From positions 17,690 through 81,689 of the forward strand of contig NZ_FMUJ01000007.1 of assembly GCF_900100965.1 (NCBI RefSeq): DNA of 64,000 nt, in the 5' to 3' direction. Position 1 is the first letter of the stretch; each line of letters begins with the position of its first letter. The position numbers and the translations under genes were made by a program. The notes beneath the pieces were generated by a model. The model had not been told where the DNA came from. It searched no databases and saw nothing but the letters and a program-made list of their open reading frames with translations. Origin of the DNA: Variovorax sp. EL159 (GTDB lineage Bacteria > Pseudomonadota > Gammaproteobacteria > Burkholderiales > Burkholderiaceae_C). Below are positions 17,440 through 26,552 of this stretch, piece after piece.

Positions 17440-19422
17440 ATGGCTGCTGCATCTCGCGACTTGCAGGGGCTGCTTGCCGGCCTCGACCCCACGGCCGATG
17501 TGGCGCAGCGCCACATCTGGCTCATCAATCTCTTCGACTGGCTGCGCGGTGACCGCGCCTCGCCGCAGGCGGCCATGGGCCGCGTGCAGCTGCTGCTCGA
17601 CGCCATCGAAGCGCGGCCCGAGCTGCGCGAACGTCTGCGCGCGTGGTGGCGCGCATTCACGCAGACGGTCGACCTGACGACACTGCTGGCCGACTACGGC
17701 TTCGCGCCGCGCACTGCCTTCGCCAGCGAGCTGGGCGAACGGCTGCGCCGCAAGATCCTGCCCGGCACGCCCGAGACCACTGACGCGTCGGACCTGTTCC
17801 GCATGGTGCTGCCCGGCGTGTTCGATGCGGGCTGGATCGCGCTGCTCGACGAAACCCAGCTCGGGCGCATCGGCGCGCTGCTGGCCGATGCCGCGCTCGA
17901 TGCAGACGGCGCGCCGCGCTGGCGCCACACGGTGATGGACGCCGTCACCTACTGCGCCAGCCAGGTCGTCGCGGCGGGCTTCTCGCCCGAGCTGCGGCTG
18001 CGCATGAGCACCGAGCAGGCCGCGTCGCGCCCCTTCCACGCATTGATGGCCGACCTGGACGCACTGCGCGAACAGATGTTCGGACAGCCGCCCGGAGAAG
18101 AAAGCGAAGCAGCGCTGCAGGCCGCCTTCGTGGCGTTCCGCGACCGGCTCGACGCCTGCCGCGCCGGCGCCTCCTCGGTCTACACGCACCTCGAAGACAA
18201 CGGCATCTCGGTCGGCCTCGTGTTCCGGCTGCGCCAGCTGCGCGAGCGCGTGCTGCGCATCCGCGAGCTGCTCGATTGCCTGATGTCGCCCAATCCCGCG
18301 CCCAGCGTGGCGCGGCTGATGGGCCGGCTGGTGCTGGCGGGCGGCGAGCGCAACAGCATCCGCGCGCTGATCGCATCGAACTCGTCGATGCTCGCGGCCA
18401 AGGTGACCGAGCGCAGCGCCGAGACCGGCGAGCACTACATCACCCGCGACCGCGCCAGCTATGCGCAGATGGTGAAGAAGGCCGCCGGTGGCGGCGCGCT
18501 CACGGCCATCACCGTGCTGCTGAAGTTCAGCATCTATGCGCTGGGCCTGTCGGCTTTCTGGGCCGGCCTGAGCTCGGGCCTGATGTATGCGGCGAGCTTC
18601 GTCGCGATTCAATTGCTGCACCTGACGCTGGCCACCAAGCAGCCCGCGATGACGGCGCCTGCGCTGGCGGCACGGCTGCGCGACATCAAGTCGGATGCCG
18701 CCGTCGACGACTTCGTCGACGAGGTGGCCAACCTCGTGCGCTCGCAGGTGGCGGCCGTGCTGGGCAATGTGCTGGTGGTGGTGCCGGCCATGCTCGCGCT
18801 GGCGCTCTTGGTGCAATACGCACTGGGCCGGCCGCTGCTCGACGCGGCGCATGCCGCGGCCACGCTGCATTCGCTGTCGCTGGCCGGGCCGACCGCGCTT
18901 TACGCGGCAATCACCGGCATCCTGCTGTTTTCGGCCAGCATCATCGCCGGATGGACAGAAAACGCCTTTGTCCTGCATCGCATGGACTCCGCCATGCGTT
19001 ACAACCCACGCATCGGTGCTTTTCTGGGCGCCGCACGGGCCCGCCGCTGGGCCACCTTCATGCGCACACACATCTCAGGCTTTGCCTCCAACATCTCGCT
19101 CGGCCTCATGCTCGGACTGCTGCCCGCGTTCGCGGGTTTCTTCGGGCTCGGGCTGGACGTGCGCCATGTGACGCTCTCGGCCGGGCAGATCGCCGCGGCC
19201 GCCGCGTCCACGGGGCTTTCGGTGCTGCAGCAGCCTGCGCTGTGGTGGGCGGTGGCGGCGATTCCGGTCATCGGCGCGCTCAACGTGAGCGTGAGTTTCT
19301 ATTTCGCCTTCCGGCTGGCACTGCGCGCACACAGCGTGAGCCTGGGAGACCGCGCACGCATCCGCAGTGCGATCTGGGCCCGCTGGCGCAGCCGGCCCAT
19401 CAGCTTCTTCCTACCTGCATGA
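17440..19422 (+). CDS. Integral membrane protein of the so-called site-specific recombinase (Gcr) family
   Basis: The 660-aa product matches the family annotated as site-specific recombinase in Neisseria and Burkholderiales. The sequence argues against recombinase activity: residues from about 340 carry at least six hydrophobic membrane segments (AITVLLKFSIYALGLSAFWAG..., VLVVVPAMLALALLVQYALG, LYAAITGILLFSASIIAGW and others) and no tyrosine or serine recombinase motif is seen. The N-terminal half is soluble and helical. Its stop overlaps the ATG of the antiporter gene by four bases, and that gene likewise overlaps the ligase gene, so the three are probably translated together. Real function unknown. 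Confidence 0.8.
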   Translation: MAAASRDLQGLLAGLDPTADVAQRHIWLINLFDWLRGDRASPQAAMGRVQLLLDAIEARPELRERLRAWWRAFTQTVDLTTLLADYGFAPRTAFASELGERLRRKILPGTPETTDASDLFRMVLPGVFDAGWIALLDETQLGRIGALLADAALDADGAPRWRHTVMDAVTYCASQVVAAGFSPELRLRMSTEQAASRPFHALMADLDALREQMFGQPPGEESEAALQAAFVAFRDRLDACRAGASSVYTHLEDNGISVGLVFRLRQLRERVLRIRELLDCLMSPNPAPSVARLMGRLVLAGGERNSIRALIASNSSMLAAKVTERSAETGEHYITRDRASYAQMVKKAAGGGALTAITVLLKFSIYALGLSAFWAGLSSGLMYAASFVAIQLLHLTLATKQPAMTAPALAARLRDIKSDAAVDDFVDEVANLVRSQVAAVLGNVLVVVPAMLALALLVQYALGRPLLDAAHAAATLHSLSLAGPTALYAAITGILLFSASIIAGWTENAFVLHRMDSAMRYNPRIGAFLGAARARRWATFMRTHISGFASNISLGLMLGLLPAFAGFFGLGLDVRHVTLSAGQIAAAAASTGLSVLQQPALWWAVAAIPVIGALNVSVSFYFAFRLALRAHSVSLGDRARIRSAIWARWRSRPISFFLPA

Positions 19423-20690
19423 ATTTGACGAGCTTCATCAACGATCTGCTGGGTTTCTGGTCCGAGTGGGTGCGCCCCTCGGCCGGCCTGCCCACCGTGC
19501 TGTGGTCACTCTTGCTGGCCGCGGCCGCGGTCTCGGGCCACCTGGTGCGCCGCTACCTGGGCCTGCCCAAGGTGATCGGCTATTCGCTGGTGGGCGCAGT
19601 GGTGGGCTTTGCGGGCTTCGAAGGCGCGATCTGGCCGCTGCGCGGCATCAGCCTCTTCTTGCTGGAGCTGGGCGTGGCCATCGTGCTGTTCGAGGCCGGC
19701 GGGCGGCTGCCGCTGCGCTGGTTCCGCCACAACCCGATGGTGCTGGTGCAGAGCCTGCTCGAAGCCACGCTCACCTACTTCGGCGTGTTCTGGGTGCTGA
19801 TGCTGCTGGGCCTGCCCGAGCCGGTGGCCAACCCGATCGCGCTGATGGCCATCGTCGCCTCGCCGGCCGTGCTGAGCCGCGTGATCATCGACACCCGCGC
19901 CGCCGGCCCGGTGACCGAGCGCGCGATGACGCTGGCCACGCTCAACACCTTCTATGCACTGGCGCTCGGCTATGCGCAGGCCGGCCTGATCGAACGCGCG
20001 CCGCAGACGCTGCTGCAAAAGCTCTACCCGGTGGCGGTGGTGCTGGGGCTGTCGTTCGTGGTCGGCGCGATCATGGCGCTGGCCCTGCGCTCTGCCCTGC
20101 GGGTGATGAGCCCGACCAGCGAGAACACATCGATCCTGCTGCTCGCGCTCATCGCCGCGGGCGCCGCGCTCACGGCGCACGTCGGCGGCTCGGCACCGCT
20201 GGCGGCGCTGATCGGCGGCGTGCTGCTGAAAACACTCAACCCCAAGCCCTGGGCCTGGCAACGGCAACTGGGCACGGCGGCATCGCTGCTGACCATGCTG
20301 ATGTTCGTGCTGGTGTCCATCGTGGCGGCGCAGGCCGACTGGACATTGCCCGTGGCCAGCGTGGTGCTCGCCGTGATCGGCGTGCGCCTGGTCACCAAGA
20401 TCGCCGGCGTGGCCATTGCCAACCCCGGCAGCGGCGCCAGCTGGAAGCAAGCCTTCTGGGTCGGCTGCGCGATGTCGCCGCTGTCGTCGATCGCCTTGCT
20501 GATCGCCTCGAACTTCGCCAGCGCCTCGCCCTTGCTCGGCACCATGATCACACAGGTCGCCCTGCCTTCGATTCTCTTGATGGAGGTGGTGGGCGCGGTG
20601 CTTGCCACCGTCGCCATTCATGCGGTGGGCGAAAGCTCGGTGCCCTGGGCACCCCAGGCCTTCAGCACCACAGAGGACACGCAGCGATGA
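19419..20690 (+). CDS. Cation:proton antiporter, CPA2/Kef-like
   Basis: The 423-aa protein is almost entirely membrane segments (about 11-13), of the Na+/H+ exchanger family. The hydrophobic pattern with GYSLVGAVVGFAG..., IVLFEAGGRLPLRWF, PAVLSRVIIDTRAAGPVTE and the late SPLSSIALLIASNF helix fits CPA2 carriers. It lacks the C-terminal RCK/TrkA domain of KefB/KefC. The ATG sits inside the preceding stop (ATGA), and its own stop overlaps the ybdK start. Kef-type systems are glutathione-gated in enterobacteria, so coupling with a glutamate-cysteine-ligase-like gene is notable but not proof of a link. Confidence 0.85.
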   Translation: MNLTSFINDLLGFWSEWVRPSAGLPTVLWSLLLAAAAVSGHLVRRYLGLPKVIGYSLVGAVVGFAGFEGAIWPLRGISLFLLELGVAIVLFEAGGRLPLRWFRHNPMVLVQSLLEATLTYFGVFWVLMLLGLPEPVANPIALMAIVASPAVLSRVIIDTRAAGPVTERAMTLATLNTFYALALGYAQAGLIERAPQTLLQKLYPVAVVLGLSFVVGAIMALALRSALRVMSPTSENTSILLLALIAAGAALTAHVGGSAPLAALIGGVLLKTLNPKPWAWQRQLGTAASLLTMLMFVLVSIVAAQADWTLPVASVVLAVIGVRLVTKIAGVAIANPGSGASWKQAFWVGCAMSPLSSIALLIASNFASASPLLGTMITQVALPSILLMEVVGAVLATVAIHAVGESSVPWAPQAFSTTEDTQR

Positions 20691-21895
20691 GCACCACCAC
20701 GGTCACCCCCATCGATCCGGACAGCGACGACGTGCGCTCGGCCCCATTGCCGGCCGACCCCGCGAGCCGCGCGGTCAAGCTGGAGCCGTTCAACAAGTCG
20801 GAAGCGCTGTCGCTCGGCGTCGAGCTGGAATTGCAGCTCGTCAACACGCACGACTACGACCTCGCGCCGTATGCCGAAGACATGCTGCGGCTGATGGCAC
20901 AGACGCCGCTGCCCGGCAGCGTGGTGCCCGAGATGACCTCGAGCATGATCGAGATCTCGACCGACATCTGCCACTCGGCGCAGGACGTGATCACGCAGCT
21001 CTCGCCCATTCGCGAGGCGCTGATACGCAATGCCGACAAGCTCAACATCGCGGTGGTCGGCGGCGGCACGCATGCCTTCCAGCAGTGGCACGAGCGTCGC
21101 ATCTACGACAAGCCGCGCTTTCGCGAACTGTCGGAGCTGTACGGCTACCTGAGCAAGCAGTTCACCATCTTCGGCCAGCACGTGCACATCGGCTGCCCCG
21201 ATGCCGATGCGGCGCTGTTGATGCTGCATCGCATGTCGCGCTACATCCCGCACTTCATCGCGCTGTCGGCGTCGTCGCCCTTCGTGCAGGGGCAGGACAC
21301 GCAGTTCGACTCGGCCCGGCTCAACTCGGTGTTCGCATTTCCGCTGTCGGGCCGTGCGCCCTTCACGCTGAGCTGGAAAGAATTCGAGGCGTACTTCGAA
21401 CGCATGACCCGCACCGGCGTCGTGCGCAGCATGAAGGACTTCTACTGGGACATCCGCCCCAAGCCCGAGTTCGGCACCATCGAGATCCGCGTGTTCGACA
21501 CACCGCTCACCGTCGAGCGCGACGCCGCGCTCGCGGGCTACGTGCAATCGCTGGCCGCCTGGTTCCTGCAGGAGCAGCCCTTCGAGCCGACCGAAGACGA
21601 CTACCTCGTCTACACCTACAACCGTTTTCAGGCCTGCCGCTTCGGCCTCGACGCGGTGTATGTCGACCCGGCCACCGGCCAGCACATGCCGCTGCGCGAC
21701 CACATCCTGATGACGATGACGCAGCTCGAATGGCACAGCGAGGCGCTCAACGCCACGCAGGCGCTGGGCGAGCTGCGCACCAGCGTCGAGGCCAACCGCA
21801 ACGATGCGCGCTGGCTGCGGGAGAAGCAGGGGAAAGAGCGGCTGCTGGCCGAGGTGGTGCGGCAGGCGGCGTTGAGGTTTCGCGGCGCGGCCTGA
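20687..21895 (+). CDS. ybdK: YbdK-family carboxylate-amine ligase (glutamate-cysteine ligase 2 type)
   Basis: The 402-aa enzyme belongs to the GCS2 family, with weak gamma-glutamylcysteine ligase activity in E. coli YbdK. Family features are SLGVELELQLVN (substrate/metal Glu), SSMIEISTDICHS, GGGTHAF, FGQHVHIGCPDAD, and DIRPKPEFGTIEIRVFDTP. It is the last gene of an operon with the antiporter and the large membrane protein, with ATGA overlaps. Whether it supplies glutathione precursors or another gamma-glutamyl product is open. Confidence 0.9.
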   Translation: MSTTTVTPIDPDSDDVRSAPLPADPASRAVKLEPFNKSEALSLGVELELQLVNTHDYDLAPYAEDMLRLMAQTPLPGSVVPEMTSSMIEISTDICHSAQDVITQLSPIREALIRNADKLNIAVVGGGTHAFQQWHERRIYDKPRFRELSELYGYLSKQFTIFGQHVHIGCPDADAALLMLHRMSRYIPHFIALSASSPFVQGQDTQFDSARLNSVFAFPLSGRAPFTLSWKEFEAYFERMTRTGVVRSMKDFYWDIRPKPEFGTIEIRVFDTPLTVERDAALAGYVQSLAAWFLQEQPFEPTEDDYLVYTYNRFQACRFGLDAVYVDPATGQHMPLRDHILMTMTQLEWHSEALNATQALGELRTSVEANRNDARWLREKQGKERLLAEVVRQAALRFRGAA

Positions 21896-21948
21896 GCGTT
21901 TTCTTCGCGCGTCGCAGCGCCTGCGGTTGCGCGCTTGTGCCGTGGCAT

Positions 21949-21994
21949 CCCCCAGTTGAGGGGGCCCCGCGGCGCACCCGGGCTCCTAGACTTT
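21949..21994 (+). promoter_or_regulatory. Hairpin and shared GCTCCTAGACTTT motif ahead of a lipoprotein gene
   Basis: CCCCC-agttga-GGGGG (21949-21964) is a short stem-loop. GCTCCTAGACTTT (21982-21994) duplicates the word seen upstream of the CHAT operon at 9726-9714 on the other strand. TAGACT may serve as a -10 element. The following gene has a good AACGAGGAGAAGTTGCA ribosome binding region. Confidence 0.35.
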
Positions 21995-22026
21995 TTCTCG
22001 TTCTGAACCAACGAGGAGAAGTTGCA

Positions 22027-23613
22027 ATGGCAAAGAGAATTCGACAGACCGCCACCGTGCTGGCCGTGGGCGCGCTGCTGGGGTTGAGCGCCTGCGGAGG
22101 CGGCGGAGGTGGGAGTGGCGGCGCCCTGCCGATGGTGCCGCCCGCTGCGGTGGGAGACCCGCCTCCCGCACCCGTCCCCGCCGGGAAAATCGCGGGCACC
22201 TTCGCGACCGGCAAGGCCGTCAGCGGCACCATCGACATCCTGGCGGCCAACGGCGCGACGCTCTCGGTCGACGCCGATGCGACGGGCCATTTCGAATTCA
22301 GCGTCGAGGGGCTCGACGCGCCCTATGTCCTGCGCGGCAAGCTGCCAGGCGGCGCTTTGCTCTATGCGGTGCGCGTCGCATTGCCGCCCGGCGGCACGAC
22401 CGTCACCGCCAACATCAGCCCGCTGACGCACCTGGCTGTGTCGGGCCTGTCGCCGGACGGCGATGCGGCAAAGCTCTGGGCACTGTCGAACGACGATCGC
22501 GCGGCGCGCATCCAGGCGGGCTACGCCGGCATCCACCAGCGGCTCAAGGACGCCCTGGCCCCACTGGCAGCTGCCTTGAAGCTGCCCGACGGCGCGGACT
22601 TCGCCGACACGGGCTTCCAGGCAGACGGCACGGGCATCGACGCCCTGCTCGACAACCTGCGCACGGAGGCGATCGCGTTCACGGGCGGCACCCTGTATTC
22701 GCTCGCCTCGGCCAGCTCGCCGAACCTGCGGTCGTCGTGGCTGTCGACGGCCGGGACGATTCCGGCGCTGCAGCTCGGCACCTCGCATCCGCCGGTCGCG
22801 CTCGGCCCGGTGCAGGCGAGCATCGACGCGTCCTACAACGGCTATCGCGAAGGCGCCGCCAAGTTCGATCCGGCCAAGATCGACCAGGCCGAACTCAGCC
22901 GCGTGCTGGACCTGCTGCAGACCGAGGCGCAACGCCCCGAGCCCTCGATCGACACGCTGCAGGACCTCATGCGCCAGATGCTCGTCGCGTTGAGTTTCCC
23001 GGACGCACTGGCCAAGGAGATCGTGCGACAGCTGGATGCACGGGACCCATCTGCGGCGCTGAGCCTGATCGCCAGCTTCTTCGGGCCCGAGGGACAGGCC
23101 GCACTGAACGACGTCAAGAACATGCAGGCCCGATGGATCTCCACCGACCTGCCCGGCGGCCTTGCGACCTACCAGGTCACCATCGGCAGCAAGACCTACT
23201 TTCAGTCGTGGCTGTTGAGCACCGGGAACACCGTCGGCGGCCAATCGCCAACGCGCGACCATCCGGAATGCATGGTGTCGCGCTACACCGGCTCCACCGG
23301 GCAGGCGATCTCGAACACGCAGCTGATCGAGAACTCGGAGTTCTTCAACACCTGCAGCTTTCCCGTGAACTACGTGAGCTGCATCTGGCAGGCCGGCACC
23401 ACCGGACCGCAGCACAGCGGATGCAGCAGGGAGCAGACGAGCGGTTCGGCGGAGCCCGGGGCGTCCGCGCACAAGTACGAGGTGCTGTACGGGCCGCTGG
23501 GCGAGAGCCGGGTCTTCATGGCCTGCGCTGCGCCGGCACGGCCGGTGTTCCTGGGCGAGGGGCCGTCCAACGCGCCCGCCCTGCCCTACCGCGTGCAATG
23601 GCAGTGCCAGTGA
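22027..23613 (+). CDS. Putative lipoprotein of unknown function with Cys-rich C-terminal part
   Basis: The 528-aa product has a lipoprotein signal (MAKRIRQTATVLAVGALLGLSAC) with acylated Cys at about 23, followed by a Gly-rich tether and a Pro-rich linker. Residues about 55-130 look like a small beta-sandwich (Ig/carboxypeptidase-like). The middle is alpha-helical. The last 110 residues contain six cysteines that could form disulfides. I do not recognise the family. It is preceded by GAGGAGAA 6 nt before the ATG. The gene is convergent with the LuxR-type gene and probably monocistronic. Confidence 0.75.
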   Translation: MAKRIRQTATVLAVGALLGLSACGGGGGGSGGALPMVPPAAVGDPPPAPVPAGKIAGTFATGKAVSGTIDILAANGATLSVDADATGHFEFSVEGLDAPYVLRGKLPGGALLYAVRVALPPGGTTVTANISPLTHLAVSGLSPDGDAAKLWALSNDDRAARIQAGYAGIHQRLKDALAPLAAALKLPDGADFADTGFQADGTGIDALLDNLRTEAIAFTGGTLYSLASASSPNLRSSWLSTAGTIPALQLGTSHPPVALGPVQASIDASYNGYREGAAKFDPAKIDQAELSRVLDLLQTEAQRPEPSIDTLQDLMRQMLVALSFPDALAKEIVRQLDARDPSAALSLIASFFGPEGQAALNDVKNMQARWISTDLPGGLATYQVTIGSKTYFQSWLLSTGNTVGGQSPTRDHPECMVSRYTGSTGQAISNTQLIENSEFFNTCSFPVNYVSCIWQAGTTGPQHSGCSREQTSGSAEPGASAHKYEVLYGPLGESRVFMACAAPARPVFLGEGPSNAPALPYRVQWQCQ

Positions 23614-23629
23614 GGCGACGCGGCCTCGC

Positions 23630-24778
23630 TCAGCCCAGCCGCATCGACTGAACCAGTCGCACCAGCTCCACCTGGCGATGGCATCCGCTCTTGCGCAGCA
23701 GGTTCTTCAGGTGGTAGCGGGCCGTGTGCTCGGCACACTGCTGCACGAGGGCGAAGTCCTTCACGGTCTTTCCGGCCGCCAGCAGCAGGGCCAGGCGGGA
23801 CTCGGCCGGCGTGAGGCCCAGCAGTTGGGCCAACGCGCGCGGGTCGGTGGTGGTGACGGCGTCGGTGTCGCGGCTGGTGAACACCACCAGCGCCAGATGC
23901 TGCTGGCGGAACGAGGCCAACGGATGGCTGGCCTTCAGTGGCAGCACACTGACATCGAGCGGCGTGCCGCTTGCCCTGGGCACCCGCATCGCGCCTCCCG
24001 TCGCCGGGCCCGACTGGCCGCAGGCCTTGTGCAAAAGCGCCAGAAAGCCGCTCTGGTATTGGCCCGTGCGAAACAGCAGGCGGCCGTGCACCACTTCGCA
24101 GGGACCGCCCGCCGAGGTGTGGCTCTCGGCCTGGCGATTGAAGTACTGCAGCTGCCCCGTCGCTTCGAGCACGGCAATGCCCTGCGGCAGACCGTCGAGG
24201 GCCGACAAGCCGATGGCCGCGTGGCTGGCCAGCTTGTGCATGCGCGCGCGCAGTTCGCTGGCACGCGCCAGGTGCGGAGCGACGCGCCGCGAGAAGGCCA
24301 GGCTGCCCGCCTCGAAATGCGCGTCGCCATGGGCACGAACGATGCCAAGGACTTCGCGGGTTTCCTCGTCGGCGCGCAGCGACATCGCCAGCGTGTAGCG
24401 CAGGCCGGCCTTGCGCAGCCAGTCGGCATAGATCTGGCTGCGCGACATCGCGCGCTCGCCCAGGTATTCGTGATCGGCGACCACCACGCCGACAGGTGCC
24501 GTCATGGTCATGTCCATGCGCCGGTCGTGGCGGCAGTGGTGAAGCTCGTACTCGCGCAGCTTTTCAGTGGGCGTCTCGAGGTTGCCAAGGCCCTCCCCGA
24601 CCACCATGCCGGTGTCGCGGCGCACCGTGAAGTTGTGGAAGCAGGCCGCGCCCAGAGCGGCGCGCAGGGTGTCCAGCGCGTCGTACCAGTCGCCGGAACA
24701 GGTGACTCCGTCGTAGAGCAATGAAACGATGGCATCGTGGCGCGCGGGCGCCTGGGTGAGCGATATCGACGATGGCAT
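23630..24778 (-). CDS. LuxR/GerE-type helix-turn-helix transcriptional regulator
   Basis: The 382-aa protein ends in a LuxR-type DNA-binding domain (about 315-380: LGLTPAESRLALLLAAGKTVKDFALV...TARYHLKNLLRKSG). The long N-terminal part is a probable sensory region with PAS/GAF-like character and is not assigned to a known ligand. The start at 24778 follows GGAAGCGGAG about 9-16 nt upstream. It ends the unit begun by the hydrolase gene, 17 nt further upstream, so the two may be co-transcribed and the regulator may control its neighbours. Confidence 0.85.
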   Translation of the reverse strand: MPSSISLTQAPARHDAIVSLLYDGVTCSGDWYDALDTLRAALGAACFHNFTVRRDTGMVVGEGLGNLETPTEKLREYELHHCRHDRRMDMTMTAPVGVVVADHEYLGERAMSRSQIYADWLRKAGLRYTLAMSLRADEETREVLGIVRAHGDAHFEAGSLAFSRRVAPHLARASELRARMHKLASHAAIGLSALDGLPQGIAVLEATGQLQYFNRQAESHTSAGGPCEVVHGRLLFRTGQYQSGFLALLHKACGQSGPATGGAMRVPRASGTPLDVSVLPLKASHPLASFRQQHLALVVFTSRDTDAVTTTDPRALAQLLGLTPAESRLALLLAAGKTVKDFALVQQCAEHTARYHLKNLLRKSGCHRQVELVRLVQSMRLG

Positions 24779-24795
24779 GCCGATGACTCCGCTTC

Positions 24796-26418
24796 CTAGT
24801 TCTTCTGCCCGGTGACCACGCCGGCCGATGGGGCTGGGGGCCATATCTGCAGATAGTCGGGCTCGTAGATCAGGTCGACCAGCATGCGGGTCCACGCGGT
24901 CGAGACATAGCCGTTGTGGACGGAAACGCCGCCGAGGCTCGGCACCCGGAAGTTGAGCATGCTCTCGCTGGTCTCGATGTTCCACATGCGCCCCTGTGCG
25001 GGCACACGGCGTTCGGACGGCGGAAAGCCGTCTCTGCTGCCTTTCGACTGGAGATAGTCGAAGTTCACGTCGGCAACGTTGCAGACAGCCTTGCTCCTGA
25101 GTTCCTCCCGCTGCTGCATCGACAGCATCGGACGCCGCACCAGCACGCCGCAGTAGTCAACGGGCACGTCGCTCACCGGGGGCAACCAGGCGTATCGCTG
25201 CACGAACTGGTTGTATTCGAACCCCTTGCCCGCGTCCTGTTCCCATGCATTTGCGTCCACGTGGTCTTCGACCTTCCTGCAATCGCTCCCGCTGCAGCGC
25301 ATGACGTCCAGCACGTGCGTGATGTAGGCGGGGAAATGGCCGATGGTCGTGCCCGAGGCCTTCTCCTCTTCCCTGACAACCTCCCTGTCTTTCTCCATCT
25401 CCTTTTCCTTCTCGCTCCACTCTGGTTTGAGCCAGCCCAGCGAGAACGCCTTCGGGTAGATCCAGCCAGTGGCCCAGTCTTCTTTCGAGGTCATGTTGAT
25501 CCAGCTCGGGCGCAGCGCTTCGGCCCGCGCAAAGCCTTTTGCATAAAGCGGCGAGAAATAGTCCGCGCCGATCGCCGCATTGACCGTGTTCACCAGCACC
25601 CGCTCGCCAAGAGGCTGCGAACGGCCCTCGATAAAGTCCGGCACGAAGGCCCTGCTCAACAGGCGGCCGCCGAACGAATGCCCCATCACGACCATGCGGC
25701 TTTCAGGATGGGTCTCGCGCATCGCTTTGGCCACCGCGTCCAGGGTGCCACGAACACCGTCCGGCGACCGGTTGGCGGCAATGGCATTGGCCACCCCGGC
25801 GCGCGACCCTACGGAGCGAAACCATCTGTAGCCACCGTCGTAGACCTCGCCCTGCCAGCCCACATAGATGCCCAGGACATCCGGCACGCGCCCATCGGGA
25901 AACTTGCGCACCAGCGAATCCTTCGTGCGCGCGAGCAGGTCATCGAACTTGACGGCGTTCTCGCTCTCGTCCGAAGCGACGGTGCTCGCGTTCTGATGCC
26001 AGCCGTGCACATAGACGAGCACGAACAAGGGCTTGTGCGTGTTCTTGAGGTAGCGCTCGACGGCATTCCACTGATTGACATCGTGGGGCCAGCCTTCGGC
26101 ATTGAACTCCAGGTAGGCCTTGGGCACGCGCCGTTCGATGTATCTGGCGGGGTCCGTGTCCGCCGGAAGCGCCTGGCGGTAGGTCCACCATCCGTCGCGC
26201 CGAACGAAGACGGGCGTCGACTTCACGGCACCGGCGTATTCCTCGTCCGTGCATTGGCGGGGCGTCTTGCAGCTCACACGCTGCCAGGCATGGTCGGGAA
26301 CATAGGTCCCGCACCCTGTCAGCACACATGCAGCGCACGCTGCAAGGAAGGCGCGACGCCGGGCATGAGCGCCCAAGCCTGCGGTTGCGGCGGGCGTGGT
26401 TCTGTTGGACAGGTGCAT
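24796..26418 (-). CDS. Alpha/beta-hydrolase-fold lipoprotein
   Basis: A 540-aa exported protein with a twin-Arg-containing signal region and lipobox (CVLTGC, Cys about 36). The catalytic core shows an oxyanion-type VHGWHQNA motif (about 138-145) and a GHSFGG nucleophile elbow (Ser about 247), typical of serine hydrolases/lipases. A highly charged KEKEMEKDREVVREEEK stretch lies about 335-355. It is about twice the length of a minimal hydrolase, and the C-terminal half is not recognised. An anchored esterase or lipase is the best guess. Upstream, it is divergent from thiL. Confidence 0.75.
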   Translation of the reverse strand: MHLSNRTTPAATAGLGAHARRRAFLAACAACVLTGCGTYVPDHAWQRVSCKTPRQCTDEEYAGAVKSTPVFVRRDGWWTYRQALPADTDPARYIERRVPKAYLEFNAEGWPHDVNQWNAVERYLKNTHKPLFVLVYVHGWHQNASTVASDESENAVKFDDLLARTKDSLVRKFPDGRVPDVLGIYVGWQGEVYDGGYRWFRSVGSRAGVANAIAANRSPDGVRGTLDAVAKAMRETHPESRMVVMGHSFGGRLLSRAFVPDFIEGRSQPLGERVLVNTVNAAIGADYFSPLYAKGFARAEALRPSWINMTSKEDWATGWIYPKAFSLGWLKPEWSEKEKEMEKDREVVREEEKASGTTIGHFPAYITHVLDVMRCSGSDCRKVEDHVDANAWEQDAGKGFEYNQFVQRYAWLPPVSDVPVDYCGVLVRRPMLSMQQREELRSKAVCNVADVNFDYLQSKGSRDGFPPSERRVPAQGRMWNIETSESMLNFRVPSLGGVSVHNGYVSTAWTRMLVDLIYEPDYLQIWPPAPSAGVVTGQKN

Positions 26419-26552
26419 GGCGCTCTCCCCCGAGGCGTGTGCATTTGTGAATCCGGCGGATTCTGGAGCTTCGCGGCGCGGAGCGCCATCCTGTGTTTCG
26501 AGGATGCGCAGGCACGCGCGCCACCCTGGCCGCGAGCGCTTATGCTCGTGCG

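Noticed and set aside
17440..19422. A recombinase indicating a mobile element
   Set aside because: The protein is a multi-helix membrane protein without recombinase motifs, and no attachment sites or cargo boundaries were seen.
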